DNA of 64,000 nt, from positions 15,314,001 through 15,378,000 of the forward strand of contig CM069432.1 of assembly GCA_035610365.1 (NCBI GenBank). Reading direction: 5' to 3'. The position numbers and the translations under genes were made by a program. Source of the stretch: Aquatica leii (lineage: Eukaryota > Arthropoda > Insecta > Coleoptera > Lampyridae). This document shows positions 1 to 11,400 of the stretch, piece after piece. The notes beneath the pieces are model-generated. The model ran no database searches and was not told where the DNA came from. It was given only the letters and a program-made list of their open reading frames with translations. The stretch's first letter is position 1. Each line of letters starts with the position of its first letter.

Positions 1-740
1 TAAACCTAATAAAGCGAGAGAAGTAACTGAGAAAGAAAAGTAAATGAAAAGAAACATAGTTGCGTGAATACTAAAGAAAGACGTTATTAAAAAGAAAAAA
101 GAAAGTAAAGTATTCAAGCAACAAATCAAGATAAGAGAAAAAAGCAAAAGAGATAATTGCCCTAAAGGCAAACCTGCAAAAGCAAAATATAAGATAAGAC
201 AAGATGTAGCTTTGACTACCTCTCCCTAGAAGCCGACCCCGAGTGACCTATCCTTCAAAGCTCAACCAACCGCCCAATTAAATAAGAAAAAAAAACAAGA
301 AAGGGATGAGAAAATATATCAAAATTAGCTATAGAACGAATGCGTACCAAGTGCTGTCCCAAATTGGAAAGTATACTTCAAGACTTTGATGTCGACGAGC
401 GGAATAGAAAACTTAAGAAAAAAAAAACCAAATCCAAAAGCAGGAGAGAGGATCTTATACATGACGTACCAATTCAAAAAGGCCGACTAAGCGGATATAA
501 ATATATACAGACGGAAAGGTAGTCTGTCCTAAAGTAAGATGGAGAAAAAAAACCAAAACAAAACTAGAAACTTAAGCAAAGAAAAGAAAAGCGGTGACAG
601 AAATATGAAAGGAACAATTGGGTAGCATCCAAGCTACAACCAACAAGATATCAACGACGTATTCAAAGACTCGAACCACCAAAACCAAAAGAAAAGAACC
701 AAAAGAATAGCAAAGGTCAAAAGTCGAAAGCCCAAAAAGA
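1..740 (-). other. 3' non-coding tail of Gypsy-B (runs off the window)
   Basis: This stretch lies 3' of the Gypsy-B coding remnant on the minus strand. The plus strand is A/G-rich, so the element strand is T/C-rich, like the 3' tail of the related Gypsy A at 56011-57505. No conserved ORF is visible; the short ORFs come from composition. The 3' LTR of this element would lie left of position 1. Confidence 0.5.
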
Positions 741-947
741 GAACAGGCACTTTCGACGCTTGCGACGCCGATGGAAAAAAAGAGAACGATTAGAAGAAAG
801 AGACAGTAAAGAATAATTAGAAGCGACTGAAGGAAATGCAAAAGCAATAGCAGCGGTTTTTACATCCGGAGAAAAACTACGATCCTTATGTAGACGCGTA
901 GACCTTGTAGCGACACCTGTGTTGGATAGCTTCGTCGTACTTGGCAC
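741..947 (-). pseudogene. Gypsy-B polyprotein C-terminal tail remnant
   Basis: On the minus strand this encodes a tail ending in the basic stretch FFHRRRKRRK. It aligns by eye with the plus-strand Gypsy A tail at about 55820-56010 (shared STTKLSNTGVATRSTRL-type stretch) and with the FRRRRKRRKL end of Gypsy C at about 26400-26442. It is therefore the end of a Gypsy pol polyprotein. A foldback element at 954-1801 separates it from the upstream integrase remnant. The role of the Arg/Lys-rich end is not known from the sequence; nucleic-acid binding is a guess. Confidence 0.6.
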
Positions 948-953
948 AACGTG

Positions 954-1801
954 AGTAGTATAGTAAGGTTGGTTCTGAACCACAATTTCCCGTGTTTTTA
1001 AAAAATTTGAATTTCGTTTAAGTTCGGTTGAGATCGTATTTTCTTCGACTGTGTTCATGTAAGTTCGTTTGCGCGCGCATTTTTTCAGATTTTTCGTGCA
1101 TGTTCGGCTTTTATTTTCCCGTGTCTTTTTTTAAAATTTGAATTTTGGCTTTGATTGAGATCGGGTTTCCTGTTTTTTTTTTAATTGCAGCTTCCCGTGT
1201 CAGATTACAACTTCCGGTGTCAACTTTCAACTTCCTACCACCTTGCAAACCGATCGCTTTGCAAACAGCTAGTCGGTTTGTCATTTTTATGGCTTTTGGA
1301 CGGTTAATCGGTTTGTTAAGGCAGTTTTCAATTCCTGCTTTAGACCAATTATAATTCACCACGCCCATTAACCACACCTCTAACAACGCTTATCTATAAA
1401 TTTTTTTAGTCAAAAAGCACATCGGTTTGTTTTATTGGTTCGAAAATTGTAATTTGAAACCGGAATATTGAAAGTCAACACCAAAATTTGTAATTTGACA
1501 CCAGAAATCGGTTTGTTGAAGCGATAAATGGATTAGGAAATTAATTTATTAAACTAAGTACTGGCAATTCAAAAAAAAAAACGGGAAACCCGATCTCAAT
1601 TGAAGCCGAAATTCAAATTTAAAAAAAAGACGCGGGAAAATAAAACCCGAACATGCACGAAAAATGTGAAAAAATGCGCGCGCACACGAACTTACACGAA
1701 CACAGTCGAAGTAAATACGATCTCAACCGAACTTACACGAAATTAAATTTTTTTAAAAAACGCGGGAAATTATGGTCCAGAACCAACCTCACTATACTAC
1801 T
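954..1801. mobile_element. Foldback (long-TIR) element with a 6-bp target duplication
   Basis: Two inverted arms of about 238 bp (954-1189 and 1562-1801) surround a centre of about 370 bp. The ends are AGTAGTATAG and CTATACTACT. AACGTG is duplicated at 948-953 and 1802-1807. Removing the insertion rejoins sequence homologous to Gypsy A at about 55800-55825, which confirms the borders. The centre contains repeated short motifs (AATCGGTTTGTT-like) and no credible ORF. A 6-bp duplication, long TIRs and AG termini recall Polinton/Maverick ends, so this may be a non-autonomous derivative; a generic foldback or MITE is the alternative. Confidence 0.8.
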
Positions 1802-1869
1802 AACGTGACATGACCTAATAGGATTGCTCCGCTGTGCGTTCAAACAAAAACAGTGACGTATAAACTTAG

Positions 1870-2926
1870 CAACCTTAGATCTCATATGAGGCCAGTAGAA
1901 CTGACAGCGAAGAGTTTCTAACGTACTCCTAACACTGGGGTGTTCACGTTCAGATGAAAGATGGTGATCGTGGATTAGTTGTTTACGTTGGTCCTAAGGA
2001 ACAACTAATTTCCACACGCAAGAGTCAGACAAAGAGATGCGTAAGCGTTTACATAAAAGACCTTTCACAATACTCTAACGAGAGAACCGACGAGGAAAAG
2101 CAGAAACCTTAGAAACCAAACCTAAGTACCAAGGATCAGTAGTAGGCCTAATAATCCTAGAAACTGAAGAAAAATTTGGAGGAGGAGAAGCTAAAGAACG
2201 AACAGTACGTACAAGCTTCTCAGCTTTAGAACAACAGTGCATACAAGCATTAGACTCAGGAGTAGTTATAGAAGAAGGAAGTAAAAGAGTATTACGAAAA
2301 TCAGCAACAGCATTAACAGATGCTGCTGAAGTAGCAGTCCTGCTAGTAGAAATCAAAAATGGTTCTAGAAGTATATCACTCCTTTCGGATGTTAGAAGAC
2401 TAAAAGAATTGCTACAGTTAAAGTTCGACTTTAAACGTTTGCCTAAAGAGATCAATTGAGAAAAAGACGTATTATCCACCAGTGCGAAATGAGATTGATA
2501 AAATGGAGTCAAGTTGCGGCGTATGATTTTAAGCTGCGTCTTCTCCAAGACTGGTTCTAACAATTCTATAAAAAGATATCGCATAGTAGCAACGTACATC
2601 CCAATAGATTCCTTAGGTTTCATCACTCGGTTACGAATAGTGTCCATTAACCGTTCATCATAATCTAAAGGCAGAAATTTAGTTTTCAACATCGCAGTAA
2701 CCTCATTTCAAGAACGTAAAGTATGTCGTCTACTTCTAAACACAAGAAGAGGTTTACCTGATAACACCTCAGAATTGATGCTGAGAAACTTCACGAGACA
2801 AACACAACTCATCAATACGAATAAAAAACTCGATCAGTACAAACGGATCTTCACCAGAGAAAGTAATATTCCAATCAGCCAAGTTCATTTCCGAATCAGA
2901 GATTCGTCTTCGTCTAAAAAATACAT
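1870..2926 (-). pseudogene. Gypsy-B gag fused to integrase zinc-binding domain (PR-RT-RNaseH missing)
   Basis: Reading from an ATG near 2926 leftwards, a frameshifted gag (Retrotrans_gag type, best ORF 2075-2692 with MLKTKFLPLDYDERLMD) runs straight into an integrase H2C2-like segment (QLIHDHHLSS, then TLRCQFYWPHMRSKV and FIRHC) at about 1870-2020. Protease, reverse transcriptase and RNase H, normally between them, are absent. Gypsy A at 54760-55737 has the same fusion with matching residues across the junction. Several frame breaks make this copy dead. Gag would form the particle; the zinc domain normally binds the LTR ends during integration. Confidence 0.8.
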
Positions 2927-3243
2927 AATTACAACAAGCGTCTAACTAGAAATTCACTCAAACCAAAAGCAAAGTCAAACCAACAGTATAAGCTACCCAT
3001 TTTGAATCTAATTAACTACGCTACCGATAAATGATGTAATCACAATACAAGAAAATCGTTAAAAGAAATAAAGAGAATAAAAAATGATTATAAGAAAATC
3101 GAGAGAAAGTTAACACTACACGCTATCTTATGTCCAAACTAAATAACCTATCGCTAAATAATAGTTATCCTAAGTTAATCACAATTAAAAAAAATAGCAA
3201 AAAGAATTATAGAGAATGAGAAATTAGATATAAGAAAATCGAG

Positions 3244-3263
3244 CCCCTGAAGCTGGGCAGCCA
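3244..3263 (-). other. Primer-binding site of Gypsy-B
   Basis: On the minus strand, 5 nt after the LTR end, the sequence reads TGGCTGCCCAGCTTC. Position and spacing equal those of the Gypsy A site (TGGCGCCCAAC at 54291). The CC/GG core suits a tRNA 3' CCA end, but the cognate tRNA is not established. Confidence 0.55.
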
Positions 3264-4087
3264 AAATTTGTTACAAGCTTATAAGTATTACGAACCTTGC
3301 ACGGCCAACTCACAAAGTCGGAGATAATGGAGGTTCAACTAAATAAGAGTTGAAGGGCGCCAGATCTTTTATAAATAAAGCTTCTATCTCGATCAGGACA
3401 GAAAGTTCAAGCCTGTAACGAACTCCAGGTTCGTAAGCCTTGTTGCACTGGTGTTTGTGTAACCAACCACAAAAGAAGATGTGTTACCATAAAGAAAAGA
3501 TAAAACAGGTAAAACAACTTTAATTTAATGATGTGGAGTATTAACAACTATAATTCAGTAACGTAGAAGATTAACAAATATAATTTAGCAACGTAGAGTA
3601 TTAACAAGTATAATTCAGTAACGTAGAGAATTAATAACTGTAATGCAATAACATAGAGGATTAGTAATGATAATTCAGAAATTTTTGTGATACATTCTAA
3701 GTACATAAATAAAAGAAGGGTCAGCAACCCACGATACATAAGTACAGTATTAAATAACAAAGGTTTACAGCATGCAATATCACAAAATTAGATATTGACA
3801 ATACCTAAATGGTATTAAAACTATTGAAATTGCGTATGTTAAACAAATGAAATTTCGTGAGTGACCTTTTTTGACAACGACATAATAACTAAAAAAAGAA
3901 CTTACCCACAATCCAGCACTTCCTCGAAGAAAACGTTTTCCTCGTTTAGTTTAATGTAAATCGGGTCAACGCAATGACTCACGAAAGTCGAAGTCTACAA
4001 AATTGTTAATAAAAGAAATTAGATATAGGAATCCGATATATCGAATGCTGTTCCTGGCAATTATTAAGAGGTGGGTGTCGCAATCGA

Positions 4088-5358
4088 GCCCTGACACTAT
4101 TCCGGGTGATTCCTATGTAAAATGACGTCCTGAATCCAAATAGGTCTTCCGTTTTCTTCCATCACCCATCATTTTCGAGGGAGCCCCAAATCTCTAATTT
4201 TACCACTTTTCGATAAATTCATTATAATTTATTTATCGAAGAATAATAATAATTATAACAGTTATTATAATAATAAATATGTGGACATGAATTTAATTTA
4301 AATGGGAAAAATAACTATTTTAGCTATGAACAGTAATAAATAAAAAGATATTCATCGTTACTTGGTGCTTGCTTTCCTTTTATACCCTGAGGTACAGCTC
4401 TCTCGTTTCAAAAACCAGCAGTACTCCGCCAACATGCTTGCATTCCACTTTCCTGAAAATCTCTTCTCCAGCTTAGCGATGTCTTGATGGAACCGTTCCC
4501 CGTGTTCATCCGAGACTGCTCCTAAATTTTCAGGGAAAAAGTCCAGATGCGAGTGAAGGAAGTGAACTTTAAGAGACATGTTACATCCTATGTCCTTGTA
4601 CGCTAAAAGCAGTTCCTCGACGTGAGCGACATAATCTTCACTTTTGTGGTTACCCAGAAAGTTCTAACAAACGTTTTGAAATGCAAGCCAAGCTCGTTTT
4701 TCTTTTCGATTTAGGTGTTCAATAAACGTCGAATCTTGGAAGAGTTGTCTAATCTGGAGACCAACAAAAACGCGTGGCATGATTAAACAGTAATTCAACG
4801 CCCGACTTTAACCACCACACTTAGTCACTTGAAAAAATCCGGAGTAAAAGTAATTTTACTGTTTTACACAAATGAACAAAAATGAACACAAAATCCAGCA
4901 CGTTTAAAACGTCGACAAGTTAACTCTGCAACAGCTATAGATGTACCGATCGAAGCAGTTAAGCAAACAATGTAATATACTATAATGAGAAGAGTAATGC
5001 AAGTTCAAGCCTGTCGAAAATTCCTGTTAAAACCTGCATGTGGTATTGAGATCGCCGCGTCGTGCAGTGAATCTTCTTAACTGTTTATTGATATTTTTTT
5101 ACTGTTCTTATATATTTGTATTTTATTGTTGTTTCTATATACATTTTATAGCAAAACTTTTACCATATACTTTGGTATAAATTTTATTACCTGCTTTGGG
5201 ATGTTTAACGGCTATTAGTTAAAATTCTAAAAAAAAATGCAAAAAATAAAATAGAAATGGGGTCCCCCTAAAATAGGTGGGTGATGGGTAAAAACGGAGC
5301 TCATTTTTGTATTCAGGAGGTCATTTTACATAAGAATCGTCAAGAATGGTATCAGGGC
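4088..5358. mobile_element. DNA transposon with about 80-100-bp terminal inverted repeats
   Basis: The left end (GCCCTGACACTATTC) and the reverse complement of the right end (GCCCTGATACCATTC) match over roughly 80-100 bp, including ATGTAAAATGAC and CATCACCCA. The putative target duplication is CGA at 4085-4087 and 5359-5361. The flanks rejoin as LTR-B. Only a C-terminal fragment of an ORF remains inside, so it is a deletion derivative. I cannot assign the superfamily from termini alone. Confidence 0.8.
4358..4579 (-). pseudogene. C-terminal fragment of a transposon-encoded protein
   Basis: The 73-residue ORF contains FFPENLGAVSDEHGERFHQD followed by KRFSGKWNASMLAEYCWFL. I recognise this as a motif recurring in many arthropod uncharacterised proteins, usually as a C-terminal segment; its biochemical role is unknown to me. 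It lies inside the TIR element at 4088-5358 and is probably what is left of its transposase or accessory protein. Upstream frames (about 4580-4800, minus) hold degraded continuation. Confidence 0.55.
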
Positions 5359-5753
5359 CGATTTTCATGCAGACCAGTGTTATTTATCGATATTCATTCT
5401 TTATTGTTCTTAATTAATTAAATCACAACATGTGGACAAAGCGTGGCGGAGCGGCTATCAAATTAAGAAAGAAATTACAAAAGAATCCTAACAAAACGGA
5501 TGTAAATAGCTTACCCTGTGACGAATAAATTACTTTAAATACGTAATGAATTTATAATTTCATTTCCATCACAGTTGAGGTTCTATTAAATTTTCAGATT
5601 TAGACGACACAGGCCATTTTAGGTAGTTGACAGCTTAAATGACTTGACCGCAACATGTCAGTAACCAGAAAGATCGGCAGAGGGCGTCAAAACCGGAATC
5701 TAATTTTAATTCAATATACAAAATATTACGATATGAAAATTTTGCACGTAACA

Positions 5754-6775
5754 ATAGCTTAACGAAAGCTAATGCGGCGCGAAGCCGAGCGCTACACGAA
5801 GGTGAGTTGTGCCTTTTGTAATATTGTGTGAAGTACTACAAACCGCTAAGTATATAATACTTTGATATTTAAGTTTATGAAATTATGACATTCTACTTAA
5901 ATAATAATTGATTTTCAACGCATAGTTTTACATAGTTTGTGATTTTCTACCTTCCAGCTCTAAAGGTTTTTATTGCGTGACTACACTAACAGACAAGTGT
6001 ATATTTGTATATGAAACAGATTGTTAAAAGCAAAGTTTGCATAATAAACACTGCTTATTAAACATTGATTAAGTTTATAAAACCGTTTATTAAAGTCCGC
6101 ACAAATACGTATTAATTAAATAATTACAAAACAACAAACAATAAATTACAACACAGTTAAATAGCTTGAACGTAATAATAACAAGTACTTATGAAAGTAT
6201 TTACGTAAAGCAAATGTATTTCAGAATTATTACTTTATACAAACAACGAAATAGTAAATGAACGTTTTGTTTTGCCTGCACCGATTCTAATATTTATATT
6301 AAATTTAGTTGAACGTTATGTAAAGAGTCGTTGAAAATTATTTTAATGCTAAAATGCACAAGATCGTTGTGTTTGTACACTTGTACCGTTGTTACATTCA
6401 CGTCTAGTCTAACAAATTTAGTTATTTTGCTCAAAACGGAGTAAAATAAAATCGCAGCATTTTGCAAGAATTTTTTTAAACAAAAAAACTCAAAAGTGTA
6501 TTGTAGAAAAAGTTTTTGTTTTAAATCGGTATACTTTATTCTAACGTGTAGAGTATTACAGCGATTTTTGTAAACTAAATAATTTATCTTGTCTTTTGAA
6601 GTCACAGGTTACCACTATAAATCTCTTATTGTTTACGTTGTAAAGGGACGGATGGGGCCATCGGGATATTGCGAAACTTCCTGGTGAGAGAATTGTCGCT
6701 TTGTACAGCTCTCTATAGATGCAAGAACAATGTGATCTTACGGAAAAAAATACAAAAAGTATTATTTTACACAAA
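5754..6775. other. AT-rich DNA without a recognisable gene; short dispersed repeat at its left end
   Basis: Positions 5752-5815 (GCTAATGCGGCGCGAAGCC core) recur with changes at 58797-58862. The remainder is AT-rich. Minus-strand ORFs of 103 and 81 codons (6294-6605, 6556-6801) show no domain, and the second runs into the LTR at 6776. Confidence 0.5.
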
Positions 6776-7225
6776 ATAAACACGGGAGCTGTTATCAACA
6801 CTCTTAATAAATAGCTTACCTTTTCGTGTATTTATTTAATTAACACAATTTTTTGTTCTATAGACTTCTGTCGAAGTTTAATAAAAGATTAAATGTTTTT
6901 ATTTAAAAAGCAAAAAAATGTATTTACTAACGTATCGTTCCCTAATATAATTATGCAACATTAAAATTGTTATAATTTATCATTTAGAATTGCTACAAAC
7001 AACGTTCTATTGATATTTAAACAGTTACGATTATTAAAACTACTAATTTATTTATACTACAAATATGTACACGTTTATAACTAACCGAAGTCATTAAATC
7101 TAAAGATATTTAATAAAAACACTTACACTAATTTATATATAATAGTATAACATTTATTGTTTACTTTAAAGTCGCGTACAAGGTTATACTCCGTATATTT
7201 ATCTCGAACACACGCGTTAATCACT
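6776..7225 (-). repeat. LTR-M copy 1 (3' LTR of Gypsy M, composite copy 1)
   Basis: This 450-bp sequence is nearly identical to 19371-19824 and partly matches 27899-28206. On the minus strand it starts AGTGATTAACGCG and ends CCCGTGTTTAT. AGT-type termini occur in errantivirus-like Gypsy LTRs, but I cannot confirm that clade. In copy 2 it brackets, with the third copy, a minus-strand Gypsy with gag, integrase and a macro-domain ORF, so it is read as the 3' LTR. Confidence 0.65.
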
Positions 7226-7422
7226 TATTTATTTGACTCTTTATTGCCCAGACCTAGTAAAATTAATTTTTTTTCAAATTTTCTCATTCAGAACGTTTCT
7301 TGGGTGTTCAACTAAGCCCTTTGAATTTTTTAAAATTTTTGTATATAAGTTTAACTTTATTCATTGCCATTTGGCTTACAAATTTTGGTCGTGTTATTAC
7401 ATTACATATATATTACATTTTC

Positions 7423-10400
7423 TTATCCTCTCTCCATCCTTAACTTTTTCCTCCTGTTCCATACTTCCTCCATCCATTCCGCTCCTTTTCCGTTTTCGTC
7501 TAAGATATCCACTATTTTCATCCCCTCTTCTCTTAATTCCCTGCATGTCTTTCTCATGTGGTTAATGTGATCCCTTTCTTCTCCACATAGCCTGCACAAC
7601 TTTTCTGGTTCTTCTCTCCAATATTTGTTCCCTAGCTCCTCGTTGCCACATCTGAACCTTGCCACCATTTTTTTCCTGTTGTTGTTTTTTGTCTCATTGT
7701 CTTTTAAATATTCCAGCACCCCTTCACCCTTGATATCTTTATAATTCCTATTATATCTGCTCTCTTTTATCTTTGTCCATCTCTCTTGTTTTTCGATGTC
7801 TCTATCTCTCCTTATTATTTCCTCTCTTGTCCCTACCCCTTCTTCTCTTAATCTCTCCACTTCTTCACTCGCGTACCCGTTTCTTTTGTAATACTCTTCT
7901 CTGCCCTCCTGCCCGTACTTCACTTTCCCTCCCTTTATCTCTTTCCAACATTCTTGCAGAATTTTGCAATTTGTTCTCTCCCTCATTTCTTCCTCGTATT
8001 TTATTGCTCATTTTCCTGTCTCAATCCTTATTTTTTCTATCTGAACCTCCTCTCTCACAATATACCTCGGTGTATCCCTGTCCAATCCTAACACCCATCT
8101 CCAGTATTTTTCCTGTAGCCCCTCTACCTCCCTCCACTCCTTCCAGTCCCATATTTCCGCTCCATACATTACCACCCCTTTTATTAATTTTTCGAACAGC
8201 AATTTTCTTTTTTTTATATCCATCTTGAATACTCTTTCCCCCACACCCCAGACTTGTCCTATTAGCCTGTTTCCTTTCTTCACCCTTTCCTTTATGTGTT
8301 CTCCGTCTTTATTATCCTGTTTCATCGTGTAGCCCAGGTTTGTAAATTCCTTCACTTGTTGCACTTTCTCATCACTCCATCTCCACTCCTCTCTTTTTCT
8401 TTTCCCCCCTCCTTTTCTAAATATCATTATCTTTGTTTTCTCCGTGTTTACTTCCATTTCTTTTTTTTTCATATATTTCTCTAGCGTCTTCATCATCTCT
8501 TTCATTTCCTTTTCCTCCTTAGCCACCAGCACTATGTCATCCGCATACGCTAACGACCATACCTTAGCTTTCCCTACCACTATCCCTCCTGTCTGTTGTC
8601 CTCTCATTGTCTCTTCCAGATCCCCCGTATATAACGAGAACAGGCTTGGGCTCAGTGGACATCCCTGCCTCAACCCTCTCTTTGTTATGAATTTCTCACT
8701 CTCTTCCCCATTCACTTTAACCCTGTTTCTCGTTTCTTCGTATATTTCCTCTATTCTTTGTATTAATCTGTCATTGATTTTTTTTCTTTTCATATATTCC
8801 CACAGCTTTTCTCTATTCACTTTGTAAAAAGCAGCTTTTAGGTCTACGAATAGTGCTACCATTTTCCCTCTTTTTTTTTCTAGTTCTTTATTTGCTAAGT
8901 GTTTCTTTATATATATGTTGTCTATCGCCCTTCTTCCTTTTCTGAATCCCGCTTTTCCGTCTGGTACCAACCTTTTTTCCTCTATTTCCTTCTGTAATCT
9001 TTGTTGCAGTATTGTCGCGTCCACTTTGTATGCCGTGCTCAATAATGTTACCCCTCTATAATTTTCGACTTTTTTTTTTCACCTTTTTTATGTATTGGGC
9101 ATATTATCCCCTCTCTCCATCTCTCTGGGAATCCTTTCCCTTTCCATATTTTGTTTATTATTTCCGTCATCCTTTTTGCTACATTTTCTCCCCCGTATAT
9201 CCACTCTTCTCCTTGTGTCCCGTCTTCTCCTGTCGCCTTTCCTTTTTTTATATTCTTTATCGCCTCTATTTCTTCTTCCTCCCTTATTCTATCCCCATCT
9301 CCTTCTTCTTGACTTATTACCTCGTCTTTCCTTTTTTCTTTTTCCTGCTTTTGTTCTTCCCCTCCCATCAGGTTCCGAAAATATGTCTCCCATTCTTTCA
9401 TTTTTATTCCCTTTGTCGTCTTGTTTTTTTTCCTCTGCTTCTTTAGGTACTTCCATACAACTTCTTCCGTTTTTATTCCTTTAATCTGCTCCTCTTGTTT
9501 CTTTTTGTTTTTCTCCTTCTTTCTGTCGCATGTTTTTTTGTATATTTTTACTGCTTCTTTGTATTCTTCTTTTTCTTTCTTCCCTTTTTCCACTGTCTTA
9601 ATGCTCTTCTTGCATTTTTCTTTGCTTCCTTGCATTCCTTATCCCACCATTTCTTCCATCCAGTTTTCTCCCCTTCCATCTTCTAAATCTGACTCTCTCT
9701 GTTGCTTTCTCCATCATCTCTCTCATTTCCTCTACACTTTCTTGTAATTCCTTCCCTATCCATACCGTTTTCCCCATTCTCTCTTTATATCTTTTTATAC
9801 TCTCTTTTGTCCACTTTTTTTTAGTTATGTACTTCTCCTCTTCCTCTCTCTCTTCTCTTTCCCTTCCTTCCATTGTCAATTCCAGTGGTCTGACTCTACC
9901 CTTTCTACCACCTTAAATGTCTTTACCTTTTCTGCGGCCTCTTCATTTGTCATTACAAAATCTATTATTGATTCTCCCCTTCCTCCTATGTACGTAAATT
10001 CCCCCTTTCCATCTTCTTCTCTGTTCCCGTTCATTATTTCCCACCCTTTTTCGTTGCACAATTCCAGCAGTTCCTCTCCCTCTTTATTTATCACCTTGTC
10101 CTTTGTTTGTCTCTTTCCCGTCCCTTTTCTTTCTTGTATTCCCCCTCTTCCCTATTCTTGCGTTGAAGTCCCTCCTACTATTATCAATCCCTCTTCCCTC
10201 TCTTCTATCTTCTCTTCTATGTTTTTCCTTGTCTCTTTCATTCTACTGCTATAAACCGTCACTACTCTTATTTTTGTTTTTCCCCACTGCATGTTCCTTT
10301 CTACAACTCCCCTTCTCTGTTGCACTTTCTCTTTCTTTTCCTGGTTCAACCATTTTTCTTATTCCCGTTATTATACCCCCTTTGCTCTCCCTTTTTCTTT

Positions 10401-10640
10401 TCTCTTTCTGCATGTTGCACCACCCACTCAAATTCCTCCGGCAACTCTTTTCCCACCACTCCCATTCTTTTCTTCCATCCATGTTTCCTGTAATCCCACT
10501 ACATCCTGTTCCTTGATGTACTTCCAGAAATCATGTTCCTTGTTTTTATTCCTGCTACGTTCCAAAACAATACTCTCAGCTCACTCCACCTCCCCTGTGC
10601 TTCTTCCTTACTTTCTTTTTTCTCCCTTCTTTTTCTTTTC
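7423..10640 (-). pseudogene. LINE ORF2: APE endonuclease, reverse transcriptase, CCHC-like motif
   Basis: The product nicks target DNA and copies the LINE RNA at the nick. From the N-terminus: VLFWNVAGIK (endonuclease start, about 10580), VVTVYSSRMKETRKNIEEKI and LIIVGG (about 10150-10350), the endonuclease C-terminus with ESDHW (about 9885), RT entry with PERWREGIICPIHKKGE (about 9080), the RT core with FVDLKAAFYKVN, QGCPLSPSLFSLY and YADDIVLVA (8008-9042), then CRLCGEERDHINHMRKTC (about 7560). Conserved catalytic positions look present, but the frame shifts between 9042 and 9048, near 9635, and in the endonuclease, so this copy is inactive. FVDLKAAF is followed by Y where most relatives have D. 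Confidence 0.85.
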
Positions 10641-10649
10641 CATTTCCAT

Positions 10650-11400
10650 CTTTCATTATTCCTTTTCTTTGCCGTTTCGTCAACTTTCCCTTCTTTACCA
10701 CCCCTTTTGCCCTTTAGTTTTTGCCTTTTGGTTCCCACTTTCTCTTCTCTTTCTCTGCACAGTCCCCTATCCTTGTCGTTCCATATGTATCTGTCTCCGT
10801 CTATCTCCATTTTTCTGTACCCTACCCATACTCTTTTTCCTTCCGCTCTTTTTCCACCGCTATGTTCATTATTTCTCTTTGCACTCTTCTTTCCTCCCAT
10901 GTTAAATCGTCACTTATATATATTCTTGTATTCTTTAATTTCTTCTTCTCCTCCATTACCTTCTGTTTTTCCTCCCATCCTCCGATTTCCGCCACCACCA
11001 TCTCATTTTTCTTCTTTTTGTTTATTACTGTCACTTTTTTTACCTCTACTTTTACATTTAATTTTTTCTTCCAGCATCACTGCTAAATCTTTTTGTGGTT
11101 TTTCACTTCTCCACCCCTTTATCACGATATTATTCTTTCTTTTCCATCTTTCCTCGTCTTCCGCTTTTTCTCCAGTTTTCTATTCTCTCCACCAGTTTCT
11201 CTTTTCTTTCTCCCACTTCTTTTCTCTTTCTCCCATTTCTTTTTCATTTCTTTGATTTCTTGTCTTATTCCTTGCACATTTTCTTCCATCTGTTTCATCA
11301 TTTCTCTCATTAATTCTTTTAACTCCTCCATTTCTTTCCTTCCTCCTTCTGTTCTTGAGGTTTTTCCTTCGTTCTCCTCCGATATCTTTTTAATGTCTGG
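10650..11400 (-). pseudogene. LINE ORF1-like protein (coiled coil, very basic)
   Basis: Minus-strand fragments (11122-11331, 10822-11034, 10499-10900) give a Lys/Glu-rich helix with heptad character (MEELKELMREMMKQMEENVQ), then a segment resembling insect LINE ORF1 C-terminal regions (IYISDDLTWEERRVQ and GKRVWVGYRKMEIDG). ORF1 proteins bind LINE RNA. At least two frame breaks separate the pieces. It lies directly upstream of the ORF2 endonuclease. Confidence 0.6.

Larger units (their letters stand above)
3269..5753 (-). repeat. LTR-B copy 1 (5' LTR of Gypsy-B), split by a DNA transposon
   Basis: The copy begins TGTTACAAGC and ends CACGTAACA in plus-strand reading. It matches LTR-B copies at 32232-33422 and 50283-52223 along its length (CCTTGCACGG near one end; GACAGTAAC and GGCGTCAAAACCG near the other). 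A 1271-bp insertion at 4088-5358 explains its extra length; without it the LTR is about 1.2 kb. Internal Gypsy-B sequence with the primer-binding site and gag lies to the left, so it is the 5' LTR of a minus-strand element. Confidence 0.85.

Noticed and set aside
3540-3670. Short repeated unit (AACGTAGAG-ATTAACAA) suggestive of a CRISPR-like or satellite array
   Set aside because: Imperfect 37-38-bp tandem copies inside LTR-B, present in reduced number in the other LTR-B copies; a simple LTR minisatellite.
6294-6801. Two overlapping minus-strand ORFs
   Set aside because: Low complexity, no domain, and the second crosses into LTR-M.
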